Shown one piece after another: positions 45,623 to 56,650 of a DNA stretch of 64,000 bases (positions within the stretch are counted from its first letter, which is position 1; the number at the start of each line of letters is the position of its first letter). Location of the stretch: positions 2,914,001 to 2,978,000 of the forward strand of contig JAHEWK010000002.1 in the NCBI GenBank assembly GCA_020740775.1, read 5' to 3'. The notes under the pieces are model-generated. The model saw only the letters and a program-made list of their open reading frames with translations. It had not been told where the DNA came from and searched no databases. The stretch is from Ilyonectria destructans. Lineage: Eukaryota > Ascomycota > Sordariomycetes > Hypocreales > Nectriaceae. A program made the translations under genes and the position numbers.

Positions 45623-46183
45623 TTGCAGCAGCTTCAATCTCACTTCCTGGCCAAGGCATTCCCACTGCATCTGCTATGGGAACACTGTCTTCGTCATCTG
45701 CTTGGATCCCCCAGAGATGGTTGGGTGGAGCAGCGGGATGCTTCCAACAGCGAGGCAGCAGTCGATGTACTGTACAGCGGGGCAGTCGCTGTATGGTCCC
45801 CTGTGGTTCAGGGCCTGGATGGCTACTTTTCTCACTACAGAGACGGAAGCACAAGGGTAGAGCCACCGAGAGACCGAGTTCTGCGCGAAAAACGCTACTA
45901 TTTTTGTGTCCCGTCTCCCGCCGATCCTTCGGCTGATCCATACCCGGTTGTAACTCGCTTCGGCGATTGACGATTTCTACATGGCGATTTGCCTTCAATT
46001 TGGGCACGATTCCAAGATCAACTTGAGGCCGGCTTAGTACGAAACCAGGCCGAGTGGATTGGATGGTGCTGCCTCAGCAAGTACGCTGATCCTCTGGAAT
46101 CGGCCCATCTTGTTCCTTCGACACCCTTCAACGCTATCCGTGGTTCTGTGGGCTCGTTCTATCAAGTCTCTTTGATCTCTTAA
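45623..46183 (+). pseudogene. Decayed HNH-endonuclease-like family member
   Basis: A plus-strand frame gives REKRYYFCVPSPADP and PVVTRFGD, then an in-frame TGA at 45967 where a Trp would fit, then HGDLPSIWARFQ and IGWCCLSKYADPLESAHLVP. A Cys pair followed by AHLVP is typical of fungal HNH_2-type proteins. The TGG-to-TGA change is compatible with C-to-T decay on the other strand. The sequence loses similarity after the AHLVP box. Part of it recurs at 39769, so the family is dispersed. HNH assignment is tentative. Confidence 0.5.
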
Positions 46184-46682
46184 GCGAGTACATGGTTTCG
46201 GCCACCCTTTTGATGGTCTGGTATGATATATTCCGTCAACCCTAGTATGGTTTGAGGATACCTAGATCCTCCATTGCCAGTACGTGCATCGCAACAGCCC
46301 ATCCTCACTCCTTCACGGACGATACTTCGGACGGAGATCGTACGTCAGGCGACGGTCAATACAGATATCGCCAACGAGATTCCCGCCGCGCTCGGTAGAT
46401 TGCATCAGCATCGAGTTCTCCACTGCGATGACTGCCGTGTTTACTGGTAGGCGCCAATATGCGGATCGGTCAACAGCAAGCGGAAATTGGAAGACTGCTG
46501 TATTAGCGCTGAGGCGTCTGCCACAACCGAAACGACGGAACCATCGGGTTTATTACGCATTCAGTCCCCCTCAGAGCAAGGTCGGCCAAGATGGTGGGAG
46601 GAACTACATTTATTTCGCAGCAAGGTTTATTTGCGACTATTAAGCGGCCCAATTGATGACGCATTGTTAAGAAGTTGCACAC
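46184..46682. other. Spacer, no gene recognised
   Basis: Open frames at 46284-46643 and neighbours have no recognisable domain; this may be the decayed remainder of the upstream relic. Confidence 0.4.
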
Positions 46683-47027
46683 GATGGACAACCGGAATGT
46701 TCTTCTGAGAAAGACTCGGTCATCCACCAATCCATTATACGATAGACAACCAAACTAGTCTTCTAAGAAAGACTGGGTCATCCTACCATCCGTTACCCAA
46801 TAGACAACCAAAATGGTCTTCTGGGAAAGACTCGGTCATCCCACCATCCATTACACGATAGACCACCGAAATGTTCTTCTGAGAAAGACTGGGTCATCCC
46901 ACCATCCGTTACACAATAGACAACCAAAATGGTCTTCTGAGAAAGACTCGGTCATCCTACTATCTGTTAAACGATAGACACACGAAATGCTCTTCTGAAA
47001 AAGACTCGGTCATCCCCAAATCCATGG
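46683..47027. repeat. Six-copy 58-60 bp tandem array
   Basis: Units start TAGACAACCAAAATGGTC-like near 46683, 46743, 46801, 46859, 46917 and 46975. Each holds TCTTCTGAGAAAGA (imperfect palindrome), then CTCGGTCATCC and a CCATCCATTACAC-like end. Adjacent copies differ by 5-10 bases. The last unit abuts the stop codon of the gene at 47028. Confidence 0.9.
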
Positions 47028-49478
47028 CTAAGTAGCCCAGCCATACTCCATCTCCCCCTGAGCTGCCATGTACTGACTTGGCGGCAATGCTTCGTCGTTT
47101 CCAACGAAGTGTTGATGGATGGAGGAGTTATTGAAGCGCGCAACATCCTCGTCGATTGGCGCATCGTACGCTAATAGCGTACTGTCCAGCCCTTGTGGCT
47201 CCTCTGCCGGCGCGACCAAACTTGGTAGCGAGGTCGCTGCCTCCTCTGCTGGAGCGACTAAGCTACTTGGTAGTGTGGTCGCTGCCACCTCTGCCGGCAC
47301 GACCAAGTCACTTGGTAGCGAGGTCGCTGCCTGCTGACTACCAACCGGGCTCCAATTCTGGTTGAGATGCATTTGTTGGCCGAGGGGTCTCTCCTGGATA
47401 GGCTCTACCATCGCCTGTGGGACGGGCTCAAATGATGAATACGATAGACTGCGGTCTTGAATGATCGGTAGAGTGGCAGGACTGTCCAGAGTTGGCCAGG
47501 GAAGTTCTTCCAAAACTAGGGGTCGAGGACACGGATTTGGTCTACAGCTGCTTGGCGAGGGATGAACACGATATTCATCCACCGCTCCGTCACCGACCCA
47601 TAGATCGCCAGGAAGTTCGATCAAGACTAGGGATTGAGGAGCCGGGTTTTGCGCCACAATTTTTGACGGAGGAGGAATACAGTGTTCGTTCCCGTGTCCG
47701 TCACCGACCCGTTGACTTTCGAGATTGTTTCGTATCCGCGAGCAAGGATCCTGCAAGAGATGGGATTGAGGAGACGGGGATGGCACCGAGGTGTTTGTTG
47801 GTGTCGAATGAATACCGTATCCGTTCCCGTGTCCGTCACCAGGAGAAGATTGCAGTGAGCCCGGCCCAATGCCGTACGCAGATGGTTGCCAATGGGGACT
47901 ATGCAGGACATGGGTTGCAGGGCCAGCAACCACGGCCGGGTCGCCGCGAAGCTCCCTAGAGCCATTTGAGGTGGGAATTGCATAGCTCGCACTGCCAGCA
48001 AACACGGCGTGGTGGGCGCGAAACTCCCTAGAGCCATTTGGGGTGGGAATTGCAGAGTTCGCACTGCCAGCAAACACGGCCTCGTGGCCGCGAAACTCCC
48101 CCGGGCCATTTGAGGTGGGAAATCCAGAGTACGGACTGACAGCTGGGATTGGTCCAGAGTGACTCGTGGGCCAAGGAAGTTGTTCTTGCGAGTATCTGGG
48201 AGGGTGATCCGAATTCGCCGTCGGCTCCCTTTCTGCTTCACTCCTTGAGGGATTGGAGCTTGCCGAAGCTGAGCTGCTCCAGGCGGGGCTCCCTGGAACC
48301 GACACATGGAAAACAGACACCGGCGGAGTACTGAACACGTTTCCGTATCCATCGTCGAAGTCTCCGGGCATTTTTGGTCGGAAGTGTTGGACACATGTCC
48401 GCTTCGGTGGCCGGCGATCGCTCTTGCACCGGTCTGGATCGGAGTATCCGAGTTCAGACAGAAATTCCAGTTCGCCTTTTTCAACTGGGGGTAATTTCAA
48501 GGCATTAGAGATATCGCTGCAGCTGTAGACATTGTTAAATCGAAGTCTGCTCGGGGGCGGGCTGGACTTACCTGAGATGAGGCCACCAGAGCACAAGCAG
48601 AAACTGGATGCGCACCTTTATCGGCGCTGCATCACGGACTTTCTGGCTAGGAATGTTGTTTAAGAGGTAAGACTCAAGATCACCGAAACCTCTCTCTGGG
48701 CACCGGAACATCAATCTAAGAGCAGGAGCTGAACACGCGTTAGGTGCGATCGGTTATGGATATGGCCAAACTCACCCCAGTAGATCAAAGCTTCCACGGA
48801 GCAGTTCCCCCATCCCGAATACACACGTTGGAGCATACGAGTCATCCTCTCCGCCATTCTTTTGAGTTTGTTGGTATAGTCGTTGCTCCAGTCGGGAATC
48901 AATCTTTCCAGGGCTGCGTTGACTACCATCCTGTCGCCGCCCAGGCCGTCTTGAACGAAAGAGCCCAACAAAAGAAGAATGTACATTACCGCCGCCAGAC
49001 CGCAGGGCTGTTTTCTTGAACCTCGGAACTCTTCTCCGCGCGAGCAGAGTTTTCGTAATCTGTGATCGGGGACGTCGGTAAACGGCTCCGGCAGGTTACC
49101 ATTTTTGAGCTTCCGCAAAAAGCCGCCAACGTCCGAATCCAATCCAAGGTCTTTTCTCTTAACTGCCCATTCGTCGTCGTTGCGCGGAATGTGGCTGAAG
49201 TATTTTTCTGGCCAGTAGGGCACCGAACCTGCCCGGGGTTTCGAGGGTTTGGGGGAGTTTGTCGAACGATTGATGTTTGACGCAGCTTGAGTCTCGCATG
49301 CTTCTTTGTCTGGTTGCACGGAGTTTGAGGCCTGGTGGCCGTTTGCTGCGGCTGGATGGGGGAATTTGGGGAGATTCCGCGGCAGTTCTGGCACGAAATC
49401 ACGAATGCCGATAATGCCGGTCACTGGCTCTGGGTCGGTGCCGACTTGGTTGTAAAGCCCCTGGTTGCCCAAGTTCAT
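47028..49478 (-). CDS. Large repeat-containing protein of unknown function
   Basis: 784 residues from complement exons 48776-49478, 48572-48728 and 47028-48522 (introns 47 and 49 nt; phases agree). Splicing joins ALIYW to APALRLMFRCPERGFG, and WWPHL to SCSDISNALKLPP. Residues about 90-310 look folded (WPEKYFSHIPRNDDEW, GLAAVMYILLLLGSF, TRMLQRVYSGWGNCSVEALI); the rest is disordered and repetitive. Three repeat types occur: 24 residues x3 (about 420-493, GSREFRAHHAVFAGSA-like), about 36 residues x3, and 17 residues x3 (about 697-745, AATSLPSSLVAPAEE-like). The ATG at 49478 (MNLGNQG) is preferred to a Met 156 bases upstream that lies in a CT-rich leader repeat. No family recognised. Confidence 0.65.
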
Positions 49479-49496
49479 CGTGGCAATTGTAGAGCA

Positions 49497-49735
49497 GTGA
49501 AGAGAGGAGATCGGGGAAGAGAAGAGCTGTGAAGAAGGAAGAGCAGTGAATAGGGAAGAGCAGTGAAGAGGGAAGAGCAGTGAAAAAAGAAGATCGGTGA
49601 AGAGAGAAGAGCAGTGAAGAGTGAAGAGCATCAAGAATTGGGATGGTGATTGTGAAGACCTTATCAGCGAACAGAGAAGAAGATCTGCGAAGAGAAGAGA
49701 GCATCAGTGAAGAGAGAAGAGCATCAGGAATTGGG
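49497..49735. repeat. GA/CT-rich degenerate minisatellite
   Basis: Plus strand GAAGAGCAGTGAAGAGGGA-like units recur at least ten times; on the minus strand this is a pyrimidine-rich leader of the 784-residue gene, as often seen upstream of fungal transcription starts. Confidence 0.75.
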
Positions 49736-50568
49736 ATGGGGATTGTCAAGACCCTCCCACGTAGCAAGAGAAGAGCCGTACCTGACCACCAAGGATGGCG
49801 ATAGTGTCACCGCTCTCTTTCGGTATAGCGCCTAAAGCTGAATCTCGGAATATATGATCTATCATCGAGGCTAGTATTAGCGCGCTAGGTGGAGGGTGAG
49901 CTAAACCGATGAACCTGCCAGCCCCGGTATCCTACGTAGCATGAGACAGTACAAGATAGTACAATACAGTACGAGACAAGTAATGTCCACTGAACCACCG
50001 CCCAATCTCCACTTGGTTGCAGTTATCGGTCAGCGCCCTAACCTCCCAATGCTCTATTGTTGTTTCTTTTTCCTCCAATACAAGCCACAAAACTGAGCTG
50101 GACAAGGATAACTTAGTGATCAGCAGGACGATGGGCCAACTTCGGCGGGCGTGGTTGGATGTTTTCTCAATGGCTGCGGCGGCAGGGAGAAAACAAAATA
50201 TGTACCGAGCCTGATCTCCCAGACCGGATCTCCCAGACCGGATCCTCCCAGACCGGCTGCAGGGCAATGCCAAAGTGCGAGGTGGCTGATTCCCAGACCG
50301 CCGCAACGCCGCCAAGACAAACAACAATGTGGAAGGGGCTGGCTGAGCTATCAGACCGGGACCGGCGGGCAGGCAAGGAGATCACAAAGTGCATGTAAGT
50401 GGTTGATCGGCCAGACCAGTGCCGGTCCTCTCAAGCATTACCTTATAGTTGGCTTGGCCCACGCACTTGTCTAGTGTATTTAAACGGATCCCCCCACAAC
50501 GCTTCAACTCAAACCAAAATAACTATCATCCATTCTGGCCAGACTCTTTGCAACCCACCACTCACACT
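49736..50568. other. Divergent spacer between the two repeat-protein genes
   Basis: No gene recognised. It includes a 14-bp tandem repeat at 50213-50255 (GATCTCCCAGACCG, three copies) and further scattered CCAGACCG motifs to about 50420. Confidence 0.6.
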
Positions 50569-51536
50569 ATGGATTACACCATTTTTGAGTATGTCTACTC
50601 AGAGGGTCGTGAAGGTTTCATGTCCAATCGAACCCATGTCAAGTTTGCCTTAAAGGATGGCTCATGTTACTGCACCCTAAACCAGGCTCCCGGGATACTT
50701 CACAAAATCCAAGCTCTGTCAATCATCAACTCCCTCGACCAAAACAATCGAGAGATGCAACATATCTTTGGTACTGACCCACGCACTCGCGTGAAGCTGT
50801 AAGGCCGCCCCTCCCTCCAACCAAAGACCATTGCTCATTTCCATCTAGCGGCATCAAATTCCCCTTCCCAGCCAAGAGATTCCGGGAAGTAGTCAAGATG
50901 GGGGAGCGGCTTTACGCGGCTTCGGCAACATTCGAGAAGGAATACACTACCGTACGCGTCCTCATGCACACCGAAAGAACCTACAGTCGGGTAGACCAGG
51001 GGCTTGTCAGGCGTTATGGAAAAGACATCATCACGGATGTCGGATTCGATACCGAACCGGCAGGTCTCTGGTACCTGGTTTTCTTTGCTATGGATGACGA
51101 AGGGGGGGTAGTGGACATTGAGATATCCTTCGGAAATGGACAACTTCCACCGAATGACCAGCTTCTCCCATATGGCCAACTTCTTCCATATGGCCAACTT
51201 CCACCATTTGGCCAACTTCCGTCAAATGGCCAACTTCCACCATACGACCAGCTTCCACCATGTGTCCAACTTCCATCAAATGGCCAACTTCCACCATATG
51301 AGCAACTTCCACCTCAGTGAGTACCGCTTGCCAACAGCGACAAAGTGGCATTTTGCAGCACAACACCACCGGACAATGACCAGCTGATGACACCCCCGAC
51401 AGGTAAACGACGCGGAGCGACTTTGAACACTTACCCCGAGATGGTTGGAAGCAGTGGACGGTGTTGGGACATTGCTCGGGGTCAAGAAAGCGGAAGCGTA
51501 AAAGTCGAGACCACAGGACGCAGTTGTTTGCTTTGA
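50569..51536 (+). CDS. Unknown protein with C-terminal QLPPYG hexapeptide repeats
   Basis: Exons 50569-50798, 50849-51316 and probably 51359-51536 (introns 50 and 42 nt; phases agree), 291 residues. If the second, short intron is not spliced, the protein stops at 51320 (233 residues). Residues 1-165 look like one globular domain (MDYTIFEYVYSEGREGF, FPFPAKRFREVVKMGERLY, LWYLVFFAMDDEGG). About ten hexapeptides QLPPYG/QLPSNG follow (51140-51315), encoded by an 18-bp tandem repeat. The tail is basic. Divergent from the 784-residue gene, 1.1 kb apart. No family recognised. Confidence 0.65.
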
Positions 51537-51659
51537 AGTAGGAGAATGGGGATTTCCTTTGTAGCTAGTTCTGTATTGATTGCCATTATAATCGCGAGCT
51601 CTTAATCCTGATGACCCCCGCTTCGTCTTCCCATTCCCAACTTGCATGTCCTGGACCCA

Positions 51660-52472
51660 TCACTCGTGAACAAGTTCTACACCGCCCCGGAAACTCGCGC
51701 TCTCGAGGCTGCTCTCGAGGGCACCCATCTCGTCTTCGAGCTCTATGGGCGAACAACCTCGCTTGGCCGTTTCGTAGTCGACCAAACCACGGCATGTCCA
51801 TCCCGCACAAGGAAGTCATGTTTGTTGATATCGCCGAGCTTGATGCCGAGCTTATGCAACCGGCCCAACGCCTTCTTGCACCTATTTATATCTACGGCCC
51901 TAGGGCCTTCCACCCACTCGGCAACGAAGCCAACCACAGGCTGGTCTTTCCCCTCAGTAGTATGGCCTAGAAACTTGGCGCTGACGCTGCTGTCTCTGAT
52001 CTATTGCTATGTGGCTGTCTGAACTTCCATAGAAGGGGATTTCCCAAGGCCAAACCGCGAGCTTGACGAGTATGGGTTTGCCACCAATGACTTCGGGATT
52101 CGTGGAGACGCGGACTCTTACCTCGCTCGGCCTTGCCGCGTGAAATCTAACTCGTAGGGATGCCACAGGTTCTTGACCCTAGAAAATTGCACCTTCTCGG
52201 TCCTGACGAAGGCAGCCTTCTCTGTCTTGGCGTCCTGGCTGCGTGGCGCTTGTTCTAATCTCTAGTTGGAAATGGTGGAAGGAGATCGCCGAGCAGGATG
52301 GGCTCGGAGGTACGTCGTCCTCGGCTCCGCGAAACCTGCCTGACGCCGCGGAGATGCACTTGGCGTGTTGTTTGTCGACAAGGAAGCGATGATCGCTGTC
52401 GTTCGTGTCGTCTTCGTCGACGAGACATGCGAGAAGTCGGGGGCTGGTATTAATTTGGCGGGCGGGAATCAT
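51660..52472 (-). pseudogene. Broken kinase-like (APH/PKc-fold) gene
   Basis: The minus strand shows GGKPILVKLAVWPWEIP, then VSAKFLGHTTEGKDQP, GFVAEWVEGPRAVDIN, ALGRLHKLGIKLGDINKHDF and, in another frame, VDYETAKRGCSPIELEDEMG, ending before the TGA at 51660-51662. LGDINKHDF is the catalytic-loop motif and VDYE the metal-binding motif of fungal kinase-like proteins. It is dead: two in-frame stops (TAG at what should be Tyr/Trp codons near 52010) and a one-base loss after GHAVV. An N-terminal part reaching about 52472 looks coding but cannot be joined in one frame. Confidence 0.75.
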
Positions 52473-52727
52473 CGCGGAGAAGCGGTGCTGAGATGACGGG
52501 AGACGGCTGCGGGATGGCTAAGGAGATGAGGATCGGTGGCGATGCAGTACAGCATCGGTACGTCTCGACAGTGTGGCAGAGGCAACAGAAGCACATGAAC
52601 GGGCACTTGGTCTGGCACGAGAGATGACAACATCGAAAACGCCTTTCCTGGAGGTGGCAGAGTGTAGGATTCCAACTAGATTAAACTCGACTACGGGTGA
52701 AGAAGAACTAAGAACTTGACCTCTCTG

Positions 52728-53690
52728 TCAATCCTTGACATGCATGAACCTGCCGGGCAGGCTTGGCAACTCCTTCGCCGGCCCATACTTCGCCATGTGC
52801 TTCAATGCCTCTTCTCTTGTGTATTTGATGCGGAAATGCCTCGTTGCGTCCGCCTCCTCATATCTGCAGGCAAGGCAGAAGTATCCCCAGTCGGCCTGCC
52901 GGCCGGAATCGAACAGATGCGGTGCCGTGACGATGGCCATGAACCGATTGGGTTCCTTATTGGTCTTGTCCAATCTTTGACGTCCAAAAGCCGCCAGACC
53001 GTCGACCACTGCCCGTCGGTGGAAGAGTTGAAGCCGCTTCTCCACCAAACTGCCCCCTTCACTGGCCCAGGAGGTGCAGTACCGGCCGGGCAGGCTGAGG
53101 ATGCTTGGGACATTCGCCGCACGCAGGCGTTGGCTCATGGTGAGGGCATTGGGCAGCTGCGTCCCCTGGAGAGGGAAGAATCTCTTTGCGCTGTCGATTG
53201 TGAGGGGCGAGAATTCCAGCTTCCGGGTGAAGCACATGTAGCAGACTCGGCGGCAGTCGATGAGGAAGAGATGGTTGCCAAAGCACTTGCACTTGGCGCA
53301 TTGGGTTGTGCAGAGGGTTGCGTACAGTGTACTGCAGTTGAATGCGTCTGCCTGGATGCTGAGAATGGCGCGGATGATGTCGGGGCAATGCTTGATGATG
53401 GCGGCGTATTGGGGGATCGAGTCGACCAGGTCCATCGCGCGGCGGTTGACGCGGCGGAAACGAGTTAGCGACGGGATGTCGGTGTACAGCAGGACCTGGG
53501 TGAGAATCTCTACTGGAAGCTTGTCGAGTTGACCGGCCAAATGACGCACGGGAATGGACGTGTCGGCGTGTCGTCCATTGTCAAGCGGACACCGCGTTGC
53601 CAGCTTCGCATCGTCTAACGTGTTATCGCATACGAAGTTCTGCTTCGTATAGGTGCCGGAAGCGAGCAGATCAGCGGGTGTGTTCTCCAT
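52728..53690 (-). CDS. F-box protein
   Basis: 320 residues, single exon. The F-box lies at about 55-95 (LDKLPVEILTQVLLYTDIPS, then RFRRVNRRAMDLV), so it probably recruits targets to an SCF ubiquitin ligase. A Cys-rich stretch follows (CTTQCAKCKCFG, CRRVCYMCF), possibly metal-binding. The start at 53690 (MENTPADLL) is preferred to a Met 150 bases upstream, which reads through a KPTPKYTPKPTP repeat in the leader. This architecture (F-box plus Cys-rich middle, no LRR or WD repeats) is very common in Sordariomycetes. Confidence 0.85.
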   Translation of the reverse strand: MENTPADLLASGTYTKQNFVCDNTLDDAKLATRCPLDNGRHADTSIPVRHLAGQLDKLPVEILTQVLLYTDIPSLTRFRRVNRRAMDLVDSIPQYAAIIKHCPDIIRAILSIQADAFNCSTLYATLCTTQCAKCKCFGNHLFLIDCRRVCYMCFTRKLEFSPLTIDSAKRFFPLQGTQLPNALTMSQRLRAANVPSILSLPGRYCTSWASEGGSLVEKRLQLFHRRAVVDGLAAFGRQRLDKTNKEPNRFMAIVTAPHLFDSGRQADWGYFCLACRYEEADATRHFRIKYTREEALKHMAKYGPAKELPSLPGRFMHVKD

Positions 53691-55511
53691 TGTAGTGGGC
53701 TTTGGAGTGGGCTTTGGAGTGTACTTTGGAGTGGGTTTTTGGGAATGAATAGGTAGCAGAGTGTATTGGGTTTTGGCTAATGGGCGGGTCGAGTCGGTTG
53801 TAAAAGCAGAGAGCAGAGAGCACACGCACAAAGCAAGCAAATTGAACTGAATTAAACGGTGAGTTGTGGTGAATCATGATTCACTTCCTTGCCCTAGCCA
53901 AAGTGCAACTCGCACATCTGGTCTCGAGGCGCCTATAGTAATACGTAGTAGGTACCTGAGGTAGGTAGGTAACCTGGTGTGCCTGCGGTTGATTTGACAG
54001 CTGTCAAGCCCTGTTACCCCTACCTTATTTAGCCAACGGGCAACCATCGAATCACCATGCCGTCGAGCGGAATCCATCCATTTTGTGATTCCTTTACTAA
54101 TGGAATGTCTAGCGTCGAACCCCGCACACGGCCTTATCACTATCCTGACAGTCGTCACAAGTGATAGGTCTGCAAGCGTTGGCTCTCAGGTCGCCGCCCT
54201 TGTCGCACTTTATGGACTATTGGTTGTGCTTCACTATGGAATACCGGTACTATGGAATACTATGGACAGACTAAGGCAGCAATTAGGCGCTTTGACCTTA
54301 TCATCCAGCACTGCCTCCACTGTGGCCTCCACTGTCTGCCTCCACTGTCTACCTCCACTGTGGCCTCCACTGTGGCCTCCACTGGTCCCCCTTCCCTCCC
54401 CCCCCGGGGCCCCGGGGGCTAACTACCGGTGAGCAAGTGCAAGGAGTATTAATCATGTGGAGAATATGCAAGTGCGATCGCTCAGCCTTACGAATAGCGT
54501 GATGCGAATCGCAGCTAGCTAAATCAGGCAAACCTCGCGATCGTGGATACGAGGCCCCTTGACCCAGCTGTGGTCCATTGCTGTGGTGGGTGTGTTGGCC
54601 GTCGGTAGTGGGCGCCAGTACCTATAGGCTAGGGGGCTACAGGGGACTTTACACTATAGCTCAGGGTCGCTACATGTCTTATCGATCGATCAGCAGAAGA
54701 TGACGGAGTCACAGAGATGATGCAGAAGTAGGATTAAGGAGCACGCCATGACAACATGGACCCATCAACGCCTTTATCATAGCCTAATAGTATTAGAGAC
54801 GGGGTGAAGCGGATCAGATCATTGACCTTGAGCGCGATCCGGGCCGGGAAGTTTGAGGCGCGAAAGCCATCCCGGAGGCATTTCGGCGCGCTGCAATGCG
54901 TGCACACTGCCGAGACAAAGTCCTTGAGACATCGCCTGAGAGGCATGCGGACCGGAGTGAGCGTCTAGCAGCAGACTGTTTGGTTCGTGAAGCCTGGGCT
55001 TCGTCTTGGTCCGTCACGATGTGGTGTTCCGGACGTGCCTCTCTGGCTTCTACCAGGACGCCTGCGCCGCTGCCTGAATGCGAACTCAACTCCCGATGGT
55101 CAAGCTTCTGCCCTTTGGAACTTCGCTTTGCCAAATGGTCTTGGTCGGCGGTGAACCTCCTTTTTGCACTCTTGGATCCAGCCTCGTTTGCCTCAATGTG
55201 TGGACCGTTCCCGCCTCCGATTTCGCCCTCTTAGCGGCTTTCTCAGTCTGCCCTCTTTGAGTCGCGTGCCGCATCGAGGGCGCGGTAGTCCGCACAAATT
55301 CCTGGGTCTCGCGGGGGATCTTGATCGCTCGGTGACTTGTGATCGAGCTTGCGACGAGATATTGTTGCCATCGGGCGGTATGTCGCGCAGACGTGCATCG
55401 AGCGGGCGGGAACAAGCCGTAGGACTCCGAGCCAGGATGCGTTCTTGCCTCCTAGATGGTCATTAGCGAATAATACAAACGGTCGGCGGTGAGCTGGCTA
55501 GTGAAGGTGGC
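53691..55511. other. Intergenic region with minisatellite
   Basis: No gene assigned. Open frames on both strands at 54734-55415 overlap in several phases with arginine-rich translations, which suggests GC-rich non-coding or decayed transposon sequence. A GCCTCCACTGTG repeat lies at 54313-54385. Confidence 0.45.
54313..54385. repeat. 12-13 bp minisatellite
   Basis: GCCTCCACTGTG / GCCTCCACTGTCT units repeated six times, followed by a C/G-rich run. Confidence 0.8.
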
Positions 55512-55697
55512 TCACTTCAGTTGCCCCGCGAGTTCGTTTCGCTCATCCTTGGATCGTTTATCCCAACCGTCAATGGGAAGGTCGTAATCGCCATCGGGAC
55601 AACGGTGCTTCTCCATAAACTGGGCGAGCTCCGCATCGCTCATACCAGCGATGTCGTCGACAGACAATGTCGCAGCAATCGGTTCTGGGGACAACAT
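55512..55697 (-). CDS. Small open frame, possibly conserved
   Basis: 61 codons. The sequence SVDDIAGMSDAELAQFMEKH, then DLPIDGWDKRSKDERNELAG, has balanced, helix-forming composition unlike the random frames around it. It could be the complete small protein or the last exon of a decayed gene; no upstream exon was found. No family named with certainty. Confidence 0.35.
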   Translation of the reverse strand: MLSPEPIAATLSVDDIAGMSDAELAQFMEKHRCPDGDYDLPIDGWDKRSKDERNELAGQLK

Positions 55698-56650
55698 GTT
55701 GCCATCGATTAAAACGTATGATATCGACTGATGCTTGCGTGTAGTTCAAGAGGGAGTATGGCTGGTCTTTCTGTTGATGCCCATGTTTGGTTGACGAGAT
55801 CAATCCTCAGGCAGCAGCCGAGGCGGGAGCCTGCACTTGGGTACCCAGGTACTTTCAATTATTGGAGATTATGTTGCAAGCAATGGGTCAGGACTTTAGG
55901 CAATAAGGAATGTAGGGTTTCCGTGGGGTTTCTGTAGAGTTTCCGGCGCGTTGTCGAGGTACAGGGTGGTACGAGACCGAGGAAGAGGTCTGTGATTCTT
56001 TCGACCCAGATGTCAATACACGTCGTGAAAAAGTCGCATGGCTGATATCATCCAGACAGAGCTTTCCAATCCAGCTCAGCTCAATCACCACTGCTCTGAG
56101 TATTCTTTCTATCCCATTCAACGCTCGCGAATTTTTGGGACTTGCCTTCTTGAACAGGACTTTCGTTCGTGGCCGATCTGCCATACTGACATAACTCTTC
56201 TCACGAAAGTGATTGTAACAGCTGAGTTGGATCAGCGGAAAACAGACAACGCTAACATAGCTCCCTCGCACCGAGCACGTCAGATGAATTCAAGCCAGTT
56301 ATTCTAGTAACACACCAAAACGGAGCGTGTACGGAGTGGCAACGCTATCGCGAGCCGTTGGTCCCGTTTTCCATAACGGCAGTCCTGGCACTGGCTAATA
56401 GTGCCAGGCACCTTCGAGGGCCTGTTCTACACCGACGCGAAGATGCCGACAAACGGATGGCCCGCAGCTGTCACGGCACCAGCGGGATTGGGCTGCGGAT
56501 AGTCGTGGCTAGGTGATGCTCTAAAGCGGAAGTGCACCTCTGACACTGCCTGTCTCCACGATGGTGCATCACCTCGGGTCGTGATGGCCGTATTGCTCAA
56601 GGGAGAGTATGGCACGACGACAGAATGGGTTATGGGCAGGATAGCGTTTA
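55698..56650. other. Intergenic region, no gene recognised
   Basis: Short frames on both strands, none with a domain. Confidence 0.5.

Noticed and set aside
51088..51393. Minus-strand frame rich in VEVGHMVE repeats
   Set aside because: Shadow of the 18-bp repeat that encodes QLPPYG on the plus strand; the plus-strand frame has the introns and globular domain.
52716..53468. 250-codon plus-strand frame
   Set aside because: Antisense of the F-box gene; the F-box and Cys-rich pattern are on the minus strand.
54085..54432. 115-codon plus-strand frame
   Set aside because: Its second half translates a CTCCACTG minisatellite and the first half has no recognised domain.
54734..55415. Overlapping minus-strand frames as a transposon gag or nuclease
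   Set aside because: Three phases are open in turn and none shows a recognisable motif; could be decayed transposon sequence but cannot be supported.
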